Origin: Candidatus Scalindua sp. SCAELEC01
GTDB lineage: Bacteria; Planctomycetota; Brocadiia; Brocadiales; Scalinduaceae
Assembly: GCA_004282745.1 (NCBI GenBank)
Contig: SHMT01000032.1
Coordinates: 1-56,893 of the forward strand
Direction of reading: 5' to 3'
DNA length: 56,893 nucleotides
In this document: piece after piece, positions 45,831-54,427 of the stretch
Position numbering within the stretch: the stretch's first letter is position 1
Layout of the letters: each line of letters begins with the position of its first letter
Notes under the pieces: model-generated
What the model was told of the DNA's origin: nothing
What the model saw: the letters and a program-made list of their open reading frames with translations, nothing else
The model's database searches: none
Made by a program: the position numbers and the translations under genes

Positions 45831-46856
45831 ATGAGTCCGAAAGGTAAAAGTCAAAATTTTGTATGGCCTGTTTTTCATATACTAACAATAGTCGTCATAG
45901 TAACAACATTATTTTCAAAAATAGGTTATAGTCACGAAGAGATACCAGTAAGCATTGAAGAGATAACAGAAGAAATCAGTAAAGACCCTGAGAATGGTAA
46001 GCTTTACTTGCGTAGGGCTTACTTTTATTGGTTACAAGATGATTGGGAAACATCATTAAAAGATTTGGATATGGCAGATAAATTTTCTAAAAAACAGTTA
46101 ACAGTAGTACCTTTAATAAGGGCAAAGGATTGGTTTACCGGCAGTGAGATCACAAGATATAAAAAATTAAAAGAGATAAGGTTAAATAAAACTTTGCGTA
46201 ACATTAGCTTGTTTGAGGAGAGAGAACCTGAGCATCCGGACTCTTTTAAATTAAAGGCAGAGGCCCTTGCTGCATTAGGTCGATACAAAGAAGCTGTGGT
46301 TGTACATAGAGAGCTCATAAATGAACTCAATCAGAATCCTGGTCCACTGTATTACCTCACGCAAATTGATTGGTTGATAGCTGATGGCCAAACTGAAGAA
46401 GCGGCAGAATTTCTGAAAATTGGTATAAAGAATCTTGGACCAGTTGAGTTACTTCTGATGAAGGCTAAAGATCTTGGTATTACTATTCAGAATAATCCAA
46501 TCTTAATTAACGATTTTGTTACATTTAATGTTTTAAGCAACACGTTAAGTTCTACTGATGATACAACTGGTTGTCCAGGTGGGTGTGTTGGGAAATTTAG
46601 TTTTGATGCAAGGCTTACAAACATAAGTTCCAGTTTTTTCAGTAACATTGCGATTGAAATTGCAGAATTAGCAAATGGAAATCTGATATTAACATCAGAT
46701 GGAAACTTGTTTGGAGTAGGAGAGCAATTTGATGTCGCACTCAATGATGATGGGATTCTCAGTCCAGGTGAGAACATAGATGTTCATCTTGTCCTCTGCG
46801 TAAAGGAGTTTGCCCCATTCACCTTGATTGAAGATGTATTTGCTGTAGTGGAGTAG
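45831..46856 (+). CDS. Secreted TPR protein with a C-terminal domain shared with the beta-helix protein at 49863
   Basis: 341 residues. Signal/anchor segment (about 13-32), then two or three TPR-like helix pairs (about 50-85, 130-165 and 168-200; KLYLRRAYFYWLQDDWETSL, ALAALGRYKEAVVVHRELI). The last 88 residues are a separate beta-rich domain (from GKFSFDARLTNISSS to KEFAPFTL) that aligns almost without gaps with the C-terminus of the beta-helix protein 3 kb downstream. AGGGGGAAAA before ATG 45831 is a strong ribosome-binding site. First of three secreted proteins in a row; role unknown. Confidence 0.65.
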   Translation: MSPKGKSQNFVWPVFHILTIVVIVTTLFSKIGYSHEEIPVSIEEITEEISKDPENGKLYLRRAYFYWLQDDWETSLKDLDMADKFSKKQLTVVPLIRAKDWFTGSEITRYKKLKEIRLNKTLRNISLFEEREPEHPDSFKLKAEALAALGRYKEAVVVHRELINELNQNPGPLYYLTQIDWLIADGQTEEAAEFLKIGIKNLGPVELLLMKAKDLGITIQNNPILINDFVTFNVLSNTLSSTDDTTGCPGGCVGKFSFDARLTNISSSFFSNIAIEIAELANGNLILTSDGNLFGVGEQFDVALNDDGILSPGENIDVHLVLCVKEFAPFTLIEDVFAVVE

Positions 46857-47037
46857 TTTGGCTAAATTTCCCATAGATGATCAGCCCTTCAGTCATGATA
46901 AAAGGACAATATCCAGGCATAAGAACTAAAAGCGCATATGCAAAAGCAATTGTACCAGATGATTTAAACCAAAAGATAGATTCAAAATAGAAAATAAAAA
47001 ATTAATCGGTGAATAATTTCAAGTGGGGAGGGAAAAG

Positions 47038-49731
47038 ATGACATCTTTCGAGTGTAGAGATAAATTGAGAAAAAAAGTATCTATTAACCTATTTATTATT
47101 TCGTGTGTAATCTTGATACACGCATTATCTATAAAGAGTGTATTGGCCCAGACTACCACTTTGACAAGACATCCTTATCTGCAATTAAGCACGGAACATA
47201 GCATTGTTATTCGTTGGAGAACGGAAGAAAGTCTAGAGAGTAGGGTGCGATACTGGGAGGCGGGGAGTAGCACTAAAACAACCGTGACTAACAGTTCGTC
47301 ACTCTTTATACAGGGAGAGTTGTCAATTAATCCGGATAGTTTTGTATCAGGCACTGGGAATGCGGATATTTCGTCCAGACGAATAGGAAGAACTGAAGCA
47401 TCTTTTGTTTGGGAACCGCCTCGATGGACAACTATTGGAGAACACGGTCCTGATCAAAGGACTGTTGACCGTGCAGGTAAGGACATCTCTGAAATTGTAC
47501 GGGAAATAATAAGTCAACCTGGTTGGGGTGGGGGTGTTATTGGAGATAATAATATGGTTTTCATTATTTCAGGGTCTGGAGAACGGGTAGCGGAATCGTT
47601 TAATGGTGGCGGTGTTACTGCATCTCCACTATTACATATTGAGTACACATTAGGAGGTATTCCACAACCTGACATAAATGTACACGTTGCGGCAAGCCAG
47701 GATGATGCGGAAGAATATGCAGTAACTCGGGACGTAAAAATAGGGAGTTCTGATCTGGAATTGGGAGCAGAAACAGGGTCAACCACTACTGGCTCACAGC
47801 TTGTGGGAATAAAGTTTGAAACCGTTGATATACCCCCACTTTCATCAAATGTTGAAATTACCAAGGCGTATATCGAGTTTACCGTAGATGAGACAAATAA
47901 TGATTTCACAGAACATGAAATTGTTATTACTGACTTGAGTCCTAATACAAAGTATTTTTATGAGATACTAGATGAATCAAACGACGTTATTATTGGTGGG
48001 GAGCCTGATTACTTCTTTAAGACAAATCCTGTTAGAGGAACAGCTAATAAGACAAGGATATGGGTGCTCGGCGATTCAGGTGCAGGAGGAAGGGAATTTC
48101 CAGGATCTTTTGCGTTTAACCCAAATGGAGGGAACAATGCAAGAAAGGTAAAAAACGGATTTACTGACTGGAACGATGGTTCTGACCATGTAGATATAAT
48201 GTTAATGCTCGGTGATAATGCCTATGCGAACGGTCTAGAAGGAGAGTATGAACATGCGGTCTTTAAAATGTATCAAGACACACTCAGGAATAGCGTGCTT
48301 TGGCCTGTGGTAGGTAACCATGAATTCGGTTTGGAAAGTATAACCTTTACTAATTCGGTGTTACAAACAGGAACCTACTATAACAATTTTACCCTTCCCA
48401 GGGCAGGTGAAGCTGGCGGATCACTTTCTGGTAGTGAGGCCTACTACTCATTTGATTACGGAAACGCCCATTTTATCTGCCTTGATTCATTACAGTCAGA
48501 TTTCAGTTTTATTGAAAGTATGAAAAGTTGGCTTGTGAGTGATTTATCGACTACTACAGAAGATGGTCAGAAATGGATTATTGCCTTTTGGCATCATCCA
48601 CCTTACAGTAAAGGTACGCATGATTCAGATGACGTTAGTTTTGAGCCTGAATCAAAGTTCATCAGGGAGGAAATTCTTCCTATTTTAGAAGCACATGGAG
48701 TAGATTTAGTCTTGATAGGACATAGCCATGTCTACGAACGCGCAATGTTTATCCATGGGCATTATGATGTATCTAGTACTTTCGATAAATCAAAAATGAC
48801 AATTGATACTGGTGATGGCGATGAATCTGGAATCGATGGTGCATATATGAAATCAGGCTCAGAAGGCGCTGTCTACACCGTTGCCGGGAGTGCGAGCGTT
48901 GTAGGCAGACCCAGACCCTTTAGTTTTGAGGAGGGCAACCCTGCAACATTTCATCCTGTAATGGTTAAATCCCTTAGAGAGTTTGGATCAGTGGTTTTGG
49001 ATATCAGTACTGACGGAAAAAGATTAGACACCTATTTCATAGACAGGCTTGGTACTGAGTTAGACCATTTTGTTTTAAAAAAGCCGGATATATTATTTAC
49101 CGCTTATAACGATTTATCATGTTCGGGGAGTTGTAACTGTAACCCGGGAGAAAAAATAACGTATTATACGACTGAGCAGGGTAGTGGCACTCCTCCCTGT
49201 GGAAGTTCAGGATTTTTAAGGGATTATGAGGATGGAAATGATACTACTGTTACTCTTTCAATAAGTGGTGGTGAGTGGATAAATCGTAATTCCAATCAGG
49301 GAGAGTTGTCTGATCCTGGTACGGATGCTTATAGGGCCTTTAATGAGAAATTAGATGCAACAGGTGTGATATCTTACGGAGAAGATATAGAACTGGCATT
49401 CTCGGGAATGAATTCGACTCGTCGATATGAGGTTGTTGTTTTCGGTAATAGGGGCAAACCTGCTTATACGGATCGATCAAGCAAGATAAGAATTGAAGGA
49501 GCATTGGGTTTCAAAAATAAGAGTACTTTCGGTTCAGATTTTACAGATGCCGATGACGCAGATACTAACATAGTACATGGTTTTAATACACAAGATGGAT
49601 ACGTCACAAGGTTTACAGAAATTGATCCTGGTGCTGATGGGAATATTAAAATAATCATATCAGATGGAGGTTCTGCCTCTCCTCCAAAAAACTATGTCAA
49701 TGCCTTATTGCTCAAGGAGATGGATATGTGA
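47038..49731 (+). CDS. Secreted purple-acid-phosphatase-like metallophosphoesterase
   Basis: 897 residues from ATG 47038, which has GGGGAGGG upstream; an in-frame GTG at 47023 lies inside that ribosome-binding site. Signal peptide ends near SVLAQ. An Fn3-like N-terminal domain (HPYLQLSTEHSIVIRWRTEE) is split by about 200 residues of a DNRLRE-like domain with its halves in reverse order (about 47300-47890). The catalytic domain has all seven purple-acid-phosphatase metal and substrate motifs: GDSGAGG (48070), LGDNAY (48208), GNHEF (48312), WHHPPYS (48590) and GHSHVYERAMF (48717). A C-terminal beta-sandwich (about 680-897) may bind carbohydrate. Likely an extracellular phosphomonoesterase or phosphodiesterase. 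Confidence 0.85.
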   Translation: MTSFECRDKLRKKVSINLFIISCVILIHALSIKSVLAQTTTLTRHPYLQLSTEHSIVIRWRTEESLESRVRYWEAGSSTKTTVTNSSSLFIQGELSINPDSFVSGTGNADISSRRIGRTEASFVWEPPRWTTIGEHGPDQRTVDRAGKDISEIVREIISQPGWGGGVIGDNNMVFIISGSGERVAESFNGGGVTASPLLHIEYTLGGIPQPDINVHVAASQDDAEEYAVTRDVKIGSSDLELGAETGSTTTGSQLVGIKFETVDIPPLSSNVEITKAYIEFTVDETNNDFTEHEIVITDLSPNTKYFYEILDESNDVIIGGEPDYFFKTNPVRGTANKTRIWVLGDSGAGGREFPGSFAFNPNGGNNARKVKNGFTDWNDGSDHVDIMLMLGDNAYANGLEGEYEHAVFKMYQDTLRNSVLWPVVGNHEFGLESITFTNSVLQTGTYYNNFTLPRAGEAGGSLSGSEAYYSFDYGNAHFICLDSLQSDFSFIESMKSWLVSDLSTTTEDGQKWIIAFWHHPPYSKGTHDSDDVSFEPESKFIREEILPILEAHGVDLVLIGHSHVYERAMFIHGHYDVSSTFDKSKMTIDTGDGDESGIDGAYMKSGSEGAVYTVAGSASVVGRPRPFSFEEGNPATFHPVMVKSLREFGSVVLDISTDGKRLDTYFIDRLGTELDHFVLKKPDILFTAYNDLSCSGSCNCNPGEKITYYTTEQGSGTPPCGSSGFLRDYEDGNDTTVTLSISGGEWINRNSNQGELSDPGTDAYRAFNEKLDATGVISYGEDIELAFSGMNSTRRYEVVVFGNRGKPAYTDRSSKIRIEGALGFKNKSTFGSDFTDADDADTNIVHGFNTQDGYVTRFTEIDPGADGNIKIIISDGGSASPPKNYVNALLLKEMDM

Positions 49732-49862
49732 GTCTTTTGATTCTGATATACATCTTTTTTTTTACTTTCAGCTATGTTTTTAGAGAGCGAAATTTTTTTA
49801 TGGTGAATGTCTACGGATACTTTTTTCTAAAATAATAGTGAGAAGTGAGATATAATGCGCAT

Positions 49863-51752
49863 ATGAATAAGCTTGGAATAATGTTATCCATTATGTTTGT
49901 ATGGGGTTCTACCTCGCTAGCAGCACAGGTGCGCTATGTAACTCCTGACGGGATAGACGAAGCAAATACTTGCGTAAATAAAGAGAATCCTTGCGGCAGC
50001 ATAAAACATGCAATAGAACAAGCTAACGATGATGACGAAATAGACATAGCAAGCGGTGTCTATACAGAAGGCGGCATAACTATAGACAGAGACCTTTTGA
50101 TAGTAGGGGCGGGAAGAGAAGAAACCATTATACAGGCCGCTGAAACTCTTGAAGCAGCATCTGACCGTGTTTTTTTGATATCAGATAAAGTTAAAGCAAC
50201 TATCTCTGACCTAACGATAAGACATGGGAAGAGTCAATCAGGTATCAGGAATACCGGTGGTTCTGGGGACGTATTGGATTTGTTACCAGGTGGAGGCGGT
50301 GTTTTAAATTTAGGAGAACTACACCTTCATAACACGGTTATTACGCAAAACTCTACCGGTGAAGTGATTTCCGCTGCCTTTCTCAGTGGAGCCGGAGGCG
50401 GTATATTTAATTATGGGGGACTTATCATCAGCAACAGTAGCATTATCCATAATGTAACCGGAATTAGACATCTTGATAACGCTGAAAGCGGTCAAGGTGG
50501 AGGAATATTTAATCATGGTACTTTAACTCTTGATCATAGTGTTGTTAGTAACAATTCTACTGGAGCGGTAGAATTCGGTGTGAGCGGTGCTGGTGGCGGT
50601 ATTTATAATTTTGTAGGAACGTTATCGATAAAGCATAGTTCTGTAAACGGTAATTCAACTGGAGAAGGTCAGATGTCAGATATCGGTAACGGCGGAGGCA
50701 TATTTAATGCGGGCACTATCGTACTCAACAATAGTACATTAGCCAGTAATTGGACTGGCAATAGGAGCGCTGGAGTAAATTTTACCATATGGTCATCGGG
50801 TAGCGGTGGTGGAATTTATAACTTGCCAAGCGGAACGCTGCTTATGAATAACTGTACAATGAGTGGTAATCAAACTGGGCTGATTCCCGCTCAAGATGAT
50901 AATAATAGCCTTAGCAATGGAGGCGCTATCTATAACGGTGGTAAATTAACTCTTCAAAATAGTACAATAGTAAGAAATAGCGTAAGAGGTGGAAAAGGTG
51001 GGGGACTGTGGATAGAGAGTAATCATGGCGCCCTAAAAATGAGTAATACGATTTTAGCAGAAAATATAGTTAATGAGGGAAAAGGTGCGGACTGTTTAGG
51101 TTTAGTGAATTCTGCGGGTTATAATCTTATAGGAGATATACATGGTTGTACCATAGATGGTGTCAAAACGGGAAACATAATCGGAGTAGATCCGAAAGTG
51201 GGACCTTTACAAAATAATGGTGGTGTTACCATGACCCATTTATTGCATGAAGAGAGTCCTGCAATTGATGCTGGTGATCCTCTTTGTATTGATGTGGACG
51301 GTATACCAGTAACAACTGATCAGCGTGGTATGCACCGACCAGTGGACGGTAATGGTGATAACGTCGCTGTTTGTGATATCGGTGCGGTAGAATTTTATCC
51401 AATTGTGAACGAATTATTATCACAAGATCCAGTTTTAAAGACATCGTTTAACTCTACTCCTGTACACGATGGTCCGGCAGGAACATTTATCATCACTGCC
51501 ACTTATACTAACATGAGCGCTACGCACATAACGTCACCTCACTTTGTAGTCGTTGAACTTTCAGGAAATAACGTACTAATTAACGCTGATGGTGGACCTG
51601 GTGGGGTAGGCTCTATACTCACCCCTGACATTAATGGTAATGCATTACTGTCTGGTGAAGCTATGATTGTAGATTTCCCTATTGCTCTGAAAGAGGTCAC
51701 CCCTTTCACTCTTCTTTTCAATATTTTGGGTGCAGCACAGAAAGCGCTATGA
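49863..51752 (+). CDS. Secreted right-handed parallel beta-helix protein
   Basis: About 629 residues. Signal peptide MNKLGIMLSIMFVWGSTSLA; an in-frame GTG at 49845 adds six residues. Residues about 22-110 (VRYVTPDG...NPCGSIKHAIEQANDDDEI, split here) start a pectate-lyase-like helix. About ten coils follow, with the repeat GGGIFN.G.L...NS...N (around 50280-51050) as in polymorphic outer-membrane/adhesin-type repeats. A 'choice-of-anchor Q'-like segment (SPAIDAGD ... DIGAVEF) then precedes the 90-residue C-terminal domain shared with the TPR protein upstream. Probably surface-exposed; adhesin, glycan-binding or matrix role inferred. Confidence 0.75.
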   Translation: MNKLGIMLSIMFVWGSTSLAAQVRYVTPDGIDEANTCVNKENPCGSIKHAIEQANDDDEIDIASGVYTEGGITIDRDLLIVGAGREETIIQAAETLEAASDRVFLISDKVKATISDLTIRHGKSQSGIRNTGGSGDVLDLLPGGGGVLNLGELHLHNTVITQNSTGEVISAAFLSGAGGGIFNYGGLIISNSSIIHNVTGIRHLDNAESGQGGGIFNHGTLTLDHSVVSNNSTGAVEFGVSGAGGGIYNFVGTLSIKHSSVNGNSTGEGQMSDIGNGGGIFNAGTIVLNNSTLASNWTGNRSAGVNFTIWSSGSGGGIYNLPSGTLLMNNCTMSGNQTGLIPAQDDNNSLSNGGAIYNGGKLTLQNSTIVRNSVRGGKGGGLWIESNHGALKMSNTILAENIVNEGKGADCLGLVNSAGYNLIGDIHGCTIDGVKTGNIIGVDPKVGPLQNNGGVTMTHLLHEESPAIDAGDPLCIDVDGIPVTTDQRGMHRPVDGNGDNVAVCDIGAVEFYPIVNELLSQDPVLKTSFNSTPVHDGPAGTFIITATYTNMSATHITSPHFVVVELSGNNVLINADGGPGGVGSILTPDINGNALLSGEAMIVDFPIALKEVTPFTLLFNILGAAQKAL

Positions 51753-51798
51753 TAAGTTACAACAAAAGTCTGTAATAGTATAATAGTCACACTACTGC

Positions 51799-52563
51799 TT
51801 ACCGACTCTTATGCCTGCACACATATTCCTTAATCATCTCAGCATGGTTCTGTTCTATTTGCCTAAAACGTACCCCTGCATATTGTTTCTCATTCTCTCT
51901 AACTGCCCAAACACATTCTCCATTAGTTTCTATAAGCTTTGAGTCATCATTACTATTCAAGGTGAAGTGAAAGTTGCACAGGCTTTTAGCAACCATTTCA
52001 AGTGTGACTCTTCTCGGGCCTGCTCTCTTATTAATACTATCAATTTGACGTATCAAGGCGCCACCTTCACTGAGGTTCTCAATAATTGCCTTATAAGAAA
52101 CATTACCCTTATCAGAGTTGTTACCATGAAACGCTACTTGTAAAGAAGTATTCCTCCTTTTAAAGTCTCTCCTTTTGATGTTCTGATTATCAGGACTCTT
52201 CTCTTCAAGAATTTCCTTTTCAAACAAGAGAACAGCTTCATCGGCTTCCTGACAATTGTATATTTTAATAATCTCTTCTTTTCCCGATATCTTGAGTAGC
52301 ATTTGCATCTCCAACCCTGCATTGTACAATCTAATTCGCATACCACGTCGTATAAAATTTTCTAAAATATTGAGACCTAATCCATCAGCTCTTTTCATCT
52401 GTTTCAAGTCCAGTATCTTAGAAAACAAGCCTTCATCCAGTGACGAATATAAATACTTTTCAAACCGTATGGCACCTCTACCCTTTAATTCACCATTTAT
52501 CTCGATGATCTCTATTTCCGGGTTGGTATGGGAATAAGTACTCTGTATCTTCATCTTCCACAT
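51799..52563 (-). CDS. STAS-PilZ two-domain protein
   Basis: 254 residues, soluble. Residues 1-115 form a STAS-like domain of the anti-sigma-antagonist fold (IEINGELKGRGAIRFEKYL, then ILDLKQMKRADGLGLNILEN). SpoIIAA's phosphorylated serine position is occupied by ADG, so phosphorylation control is doubtful. Residues about 130-250 form a PilZ domain with the c-di-GMP motifs RRDFKRR and ENLSEGG, so this protein probably reads c-di-GMP and transmits it through the STAS part. Start ATG 52563 or ATG 52554. No cognate kinase or sigma gene is adjacent. Confidence 0.78.
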   Translation of the reverse strand: MWKMKIQSTYSHTNPEIEIIEINGELKGRGAIRFEKYLYSSLDEGLFSKILDLKQMKRADGLGLNILENFIRRGMRIRLYNAGLEMQMLLKISGKEEIIKIYNCQEADEAVLLFEKEILEEKSPDNQNIKRRDFKRRNTSLQVAFHGNNSDKGNVSYKAIIENLSEGGALIRQIDSINKRAGPRRVTLEMVAKSLCNFHFTLNSNDDSKLIETNGECVWAVRENEKQYAGVRFRQIEQNHAEMIKEYVCRHKSR

Positions 52564-52634
52564 AATCCAAATTTCCTGAAAAACTGCGGTTAAGATTGTC
52601 CTTCTGCATCCGCCAAGAACCTTCCTTAGAATAG

Positions 52635-52815
52635 ATACCCATCACAAATTGGTTTTCGGTTTTCAGAACCAGATTTCATATGAAATTTAGACTTTTCTCA
52701 ATCTCAAAATCCTCGACTTAGTATTACTAAGCCTCTGGTTCTGTTCAATCGAAAAATCAAAATTTCAAGTAAACTCCGGCCTGGAAATTCCTAAAACCAT
52801 TTTGCAATGGGTATA
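52635..52815 (+). mobile_element. F3 mini-element, copy a
   Basis: About 181 bp starting ATACCCATCACAAATTGGTT and ending AATGGGTATA. The ends are inverted repeats (TACCCATCACAAATTGGTTTT against TACCCATTGCAAAATGGTTTT on the opposite strand, one base longer each than I quote in full). The interior GTTCTGTTCAATCGAAAAATC is shared with copy b. Confidence 0.65.
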
Positions 52816-52906
52816 GTAGGTTCAGGGACTAATTCTTAACGTTTGAAATTTGGGATTCCTCCTTTCTGAATGTCGGTGACAAGGAACAAGAAAAATATTC
52901 CACAAT

Positions 52907-52948
52907 GGTAGCAAGGTATGGTACAAGGAAATACCATACCTTGCTACC
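52907..52948. repeat. Perfect 17-bp hairpin
   Basis: GGTAGCAAGGTATGGTA (52907-52923) and its exact complement TACCATACCTTGCTACC (52932-52948) around an 8-nt loop. No T-run follows. The nearest gene is 340 bp away, so a terminator role is doubtful. Confidence 0.6.
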
Positions 52949-52953
52949 GTGAA

Positions 52954-52985
52954 ACTCACTGAATCGGGAAGGTTCTCCAGTGAGT
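52954..52985. repeat. 8-bp hairpin immediately after the 17-bp hairpin
   Basis: ACTCACTG (52954-52961) and CAGTGAGT (52978-52985) around 16 nt. With the previous hairpin it forms a tandem pair of stem-loops separated by 5 bp. Confidence 0.4.
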
Positions 52986-53009
52986 AACGCGAGCGGTTAC
53001 AATCCTATA

Positions 53010-53145
53010 CCGGTACTTTACACACCCGATTACGGAAGTCGGGTATCCAGAGATTTGTTCATTCTGGATTCCCGCTAAAAACAAGCGGGAATGACGGTTT
53101 TTGGGCAATAAACTAAACACGCAAAAACCTAACCGGATGCTACTG
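53010..53145 (-). mobile_element. F4 mini-element, truncated copy b
   Basis: Reading the minus strand from 53145: CAGTAGCATCCGGTTAGGTT then GCGTGTTTAGTTTATTGCCC, matching F4 copy a (54504-54674), including the TTTTTAGCGGGAATC and CTCTGGATACCCGA blocks. Similarity fades near 53010, so the other end is lost. Confidence 0.65.
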
Positions 53146-53389
53146 ATTTCATTTAGATAAAAAATAAGTAAGACCAACCGATTCTTAATGCAATAAATTC
53201 TTCACAATTTAGTTATAGCGCAAAGGGTATACCAGAAACACTTAAAACATATTTGTTAGATTTGAAAGGACTTACAGGTTCATTTTTATCTATACAAAAA
53301 AATATTGACGGTTTCTCCCTACAGTTGTCTCAATGGTGAAAACTGATATCACTTAACGCATGTTTTAATAAATACTATTTACCTACTGT

Positions 53390-53502
53390 GGTGCTGTAAT
53401 AATTTTGAGTCGTCAAGCATAGCAGTATATTAAAGTTATGAAAGGAGTTTGTCTTATATCTTAACAGTTTTGGTTAGACAATTGGTTTTCGTTCATGCAA
53501 TT
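53390..53502 (+). repeat. F1 element, degenerate relic
   Basis: ACCTACTGTGGTGCTGTAAT at the left and AACAGTTTTGGTTAGACAAT then GGTTTTCGTTCATGCAAT at the right align with the two arms of F1 copies A and C, while the middle is badly diverged. An old copy. Confidence 0.5.
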
Positions 53503-53578
53503 GCCCATTGTAGGTTATCCTTTTTATTGCGAAGGGAATTTCATACAGCACTTTGTAAAAATAATCCTGATGGTGATA

Positions 53579-53758
53579 TATACTCATCGCAAATTGGTTT
53601 TCGGTTTTCAGATCCCGATTTCACCAGACCTTTAGATCTTTCTCAATCAAAATATCCTCGCCTTGATAGCACCAAGGCTCTGGTTTTGTTCAATCGAAAA
53701 ATCAAAATTTCAGGCAAACTCTTGCCCAGAAATTCCAAAAATCAATTCGCGATGAGTA
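53579..53758 (+). mobile_element. F3 mini-element, copy b
   Basis: About 180 bp from TATACTCATCGCAAATTGG to TCGCGATGAGTA. Ends are inverted repeats, and most of the interior matches copy a (for example GTTCAATCGAAAAATCAAAA), in the same orientation 940 bp away. Confidence 0.65.
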
Positions 53759-53870
53759 AAGTATGAAATAGTTTCGTGAACTGGATCTCTGATTGGTTGT
53801 TGATCAATGGGTTATATACTAAAACCGATTGAACAGCATGGTCAACTGTTGATTCAAGGCAGTAGTACGC

Positions 53871-54221
53871 ATGGATTGGGCCGTATTGACTACACCGGAA
53901 GGATTTACCAATTACGGTACAATATATCTGGAGACGATATCTAATGATAGCGCGGATAGAGGTACTCCTTCCCAATTAGAGAGAGATTTTACCTTTGAGG
54001 CGACCTATTCCGTTACCGTTCCGGCAGGTGGTCGGGTTGTATTGATGCATTTCTTGTCACGCCATCTTGATAGTGTTACTGCGGAAAGTATGGCGCGTAA
54101 ATTACAGCGTCTTCAAGGGCGTGCGCTTGAAGGTATGAGCGAAGATTTAAAGGCAGATATTGTCAATTTCATTCCCGTGATTGATACCGATGCCATACAT
54201 TTGAACGATAGTGTAGAATAG
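53871..54221 (+). pseudogene. Orphan gene fragment between F3 and F4 elements
   Basis: An open frame of 116 codons whose product (TTPEGFTNYGTIYLETISND ... VTVPAGGRVVLMHFLSRH) looks like real protein: a beta-rich stretch and then an amphipathic helix, but without start context, signal peptide or ribosome-binding site. Upstream, the same frame is closed by a TGA near 53854, in a segment that begins with an F2 end (TATACTAAAACC at 53815). I read it as the 3' remnant of a larger secreted-protein gene cut by repeats. No family recognised. Confidence 0.4.
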
Positions 54222-54328
54222 GTGAACGGCACTGATCTGTGAAAATAGCTTTATATGATGTGGAAAAGCAAAAATTAAAATAAGAGATCACACGAAGGCA
54301 CTAAGGACACAAAGAGAAAGACTTTAAA

Positions 54329-54416
54329 TTCTGATTTTGTTCAATTAAAAAATAAAATTATACACACACCATCTCCCACCCCTAAAATTCCAAAAAATGT
54401 TGTGTAATGGGTATAC
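54329..54416 (+). repeat. F3 mini-element, partial copy c
   Basis: Right half only: TCTGATTTTGTTCAATTAAA through AATGGGTATA, aligning with the right halves of F3 copies a and b. It ends about 10 bp before the remnant 3' end of the broken zinc-finger gene. Confidence 0.5.
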
Positions 54417-54427
54417 TACCAAAAGCA

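Noticed and set aside
46877-46990. 37-codon ORF (MISPSVMIKGQYPG...) between the TPR and phosphatase genes
   Set aside because: Coherent-looking but without a ribosome-binding site, and very short; more likely spacer. Not listed as a gene.
53449-53766. 105-codon plus-strand ORF
   Set aside because: It runs through the F1 relic and F3 copy b, with no protein-like composition.
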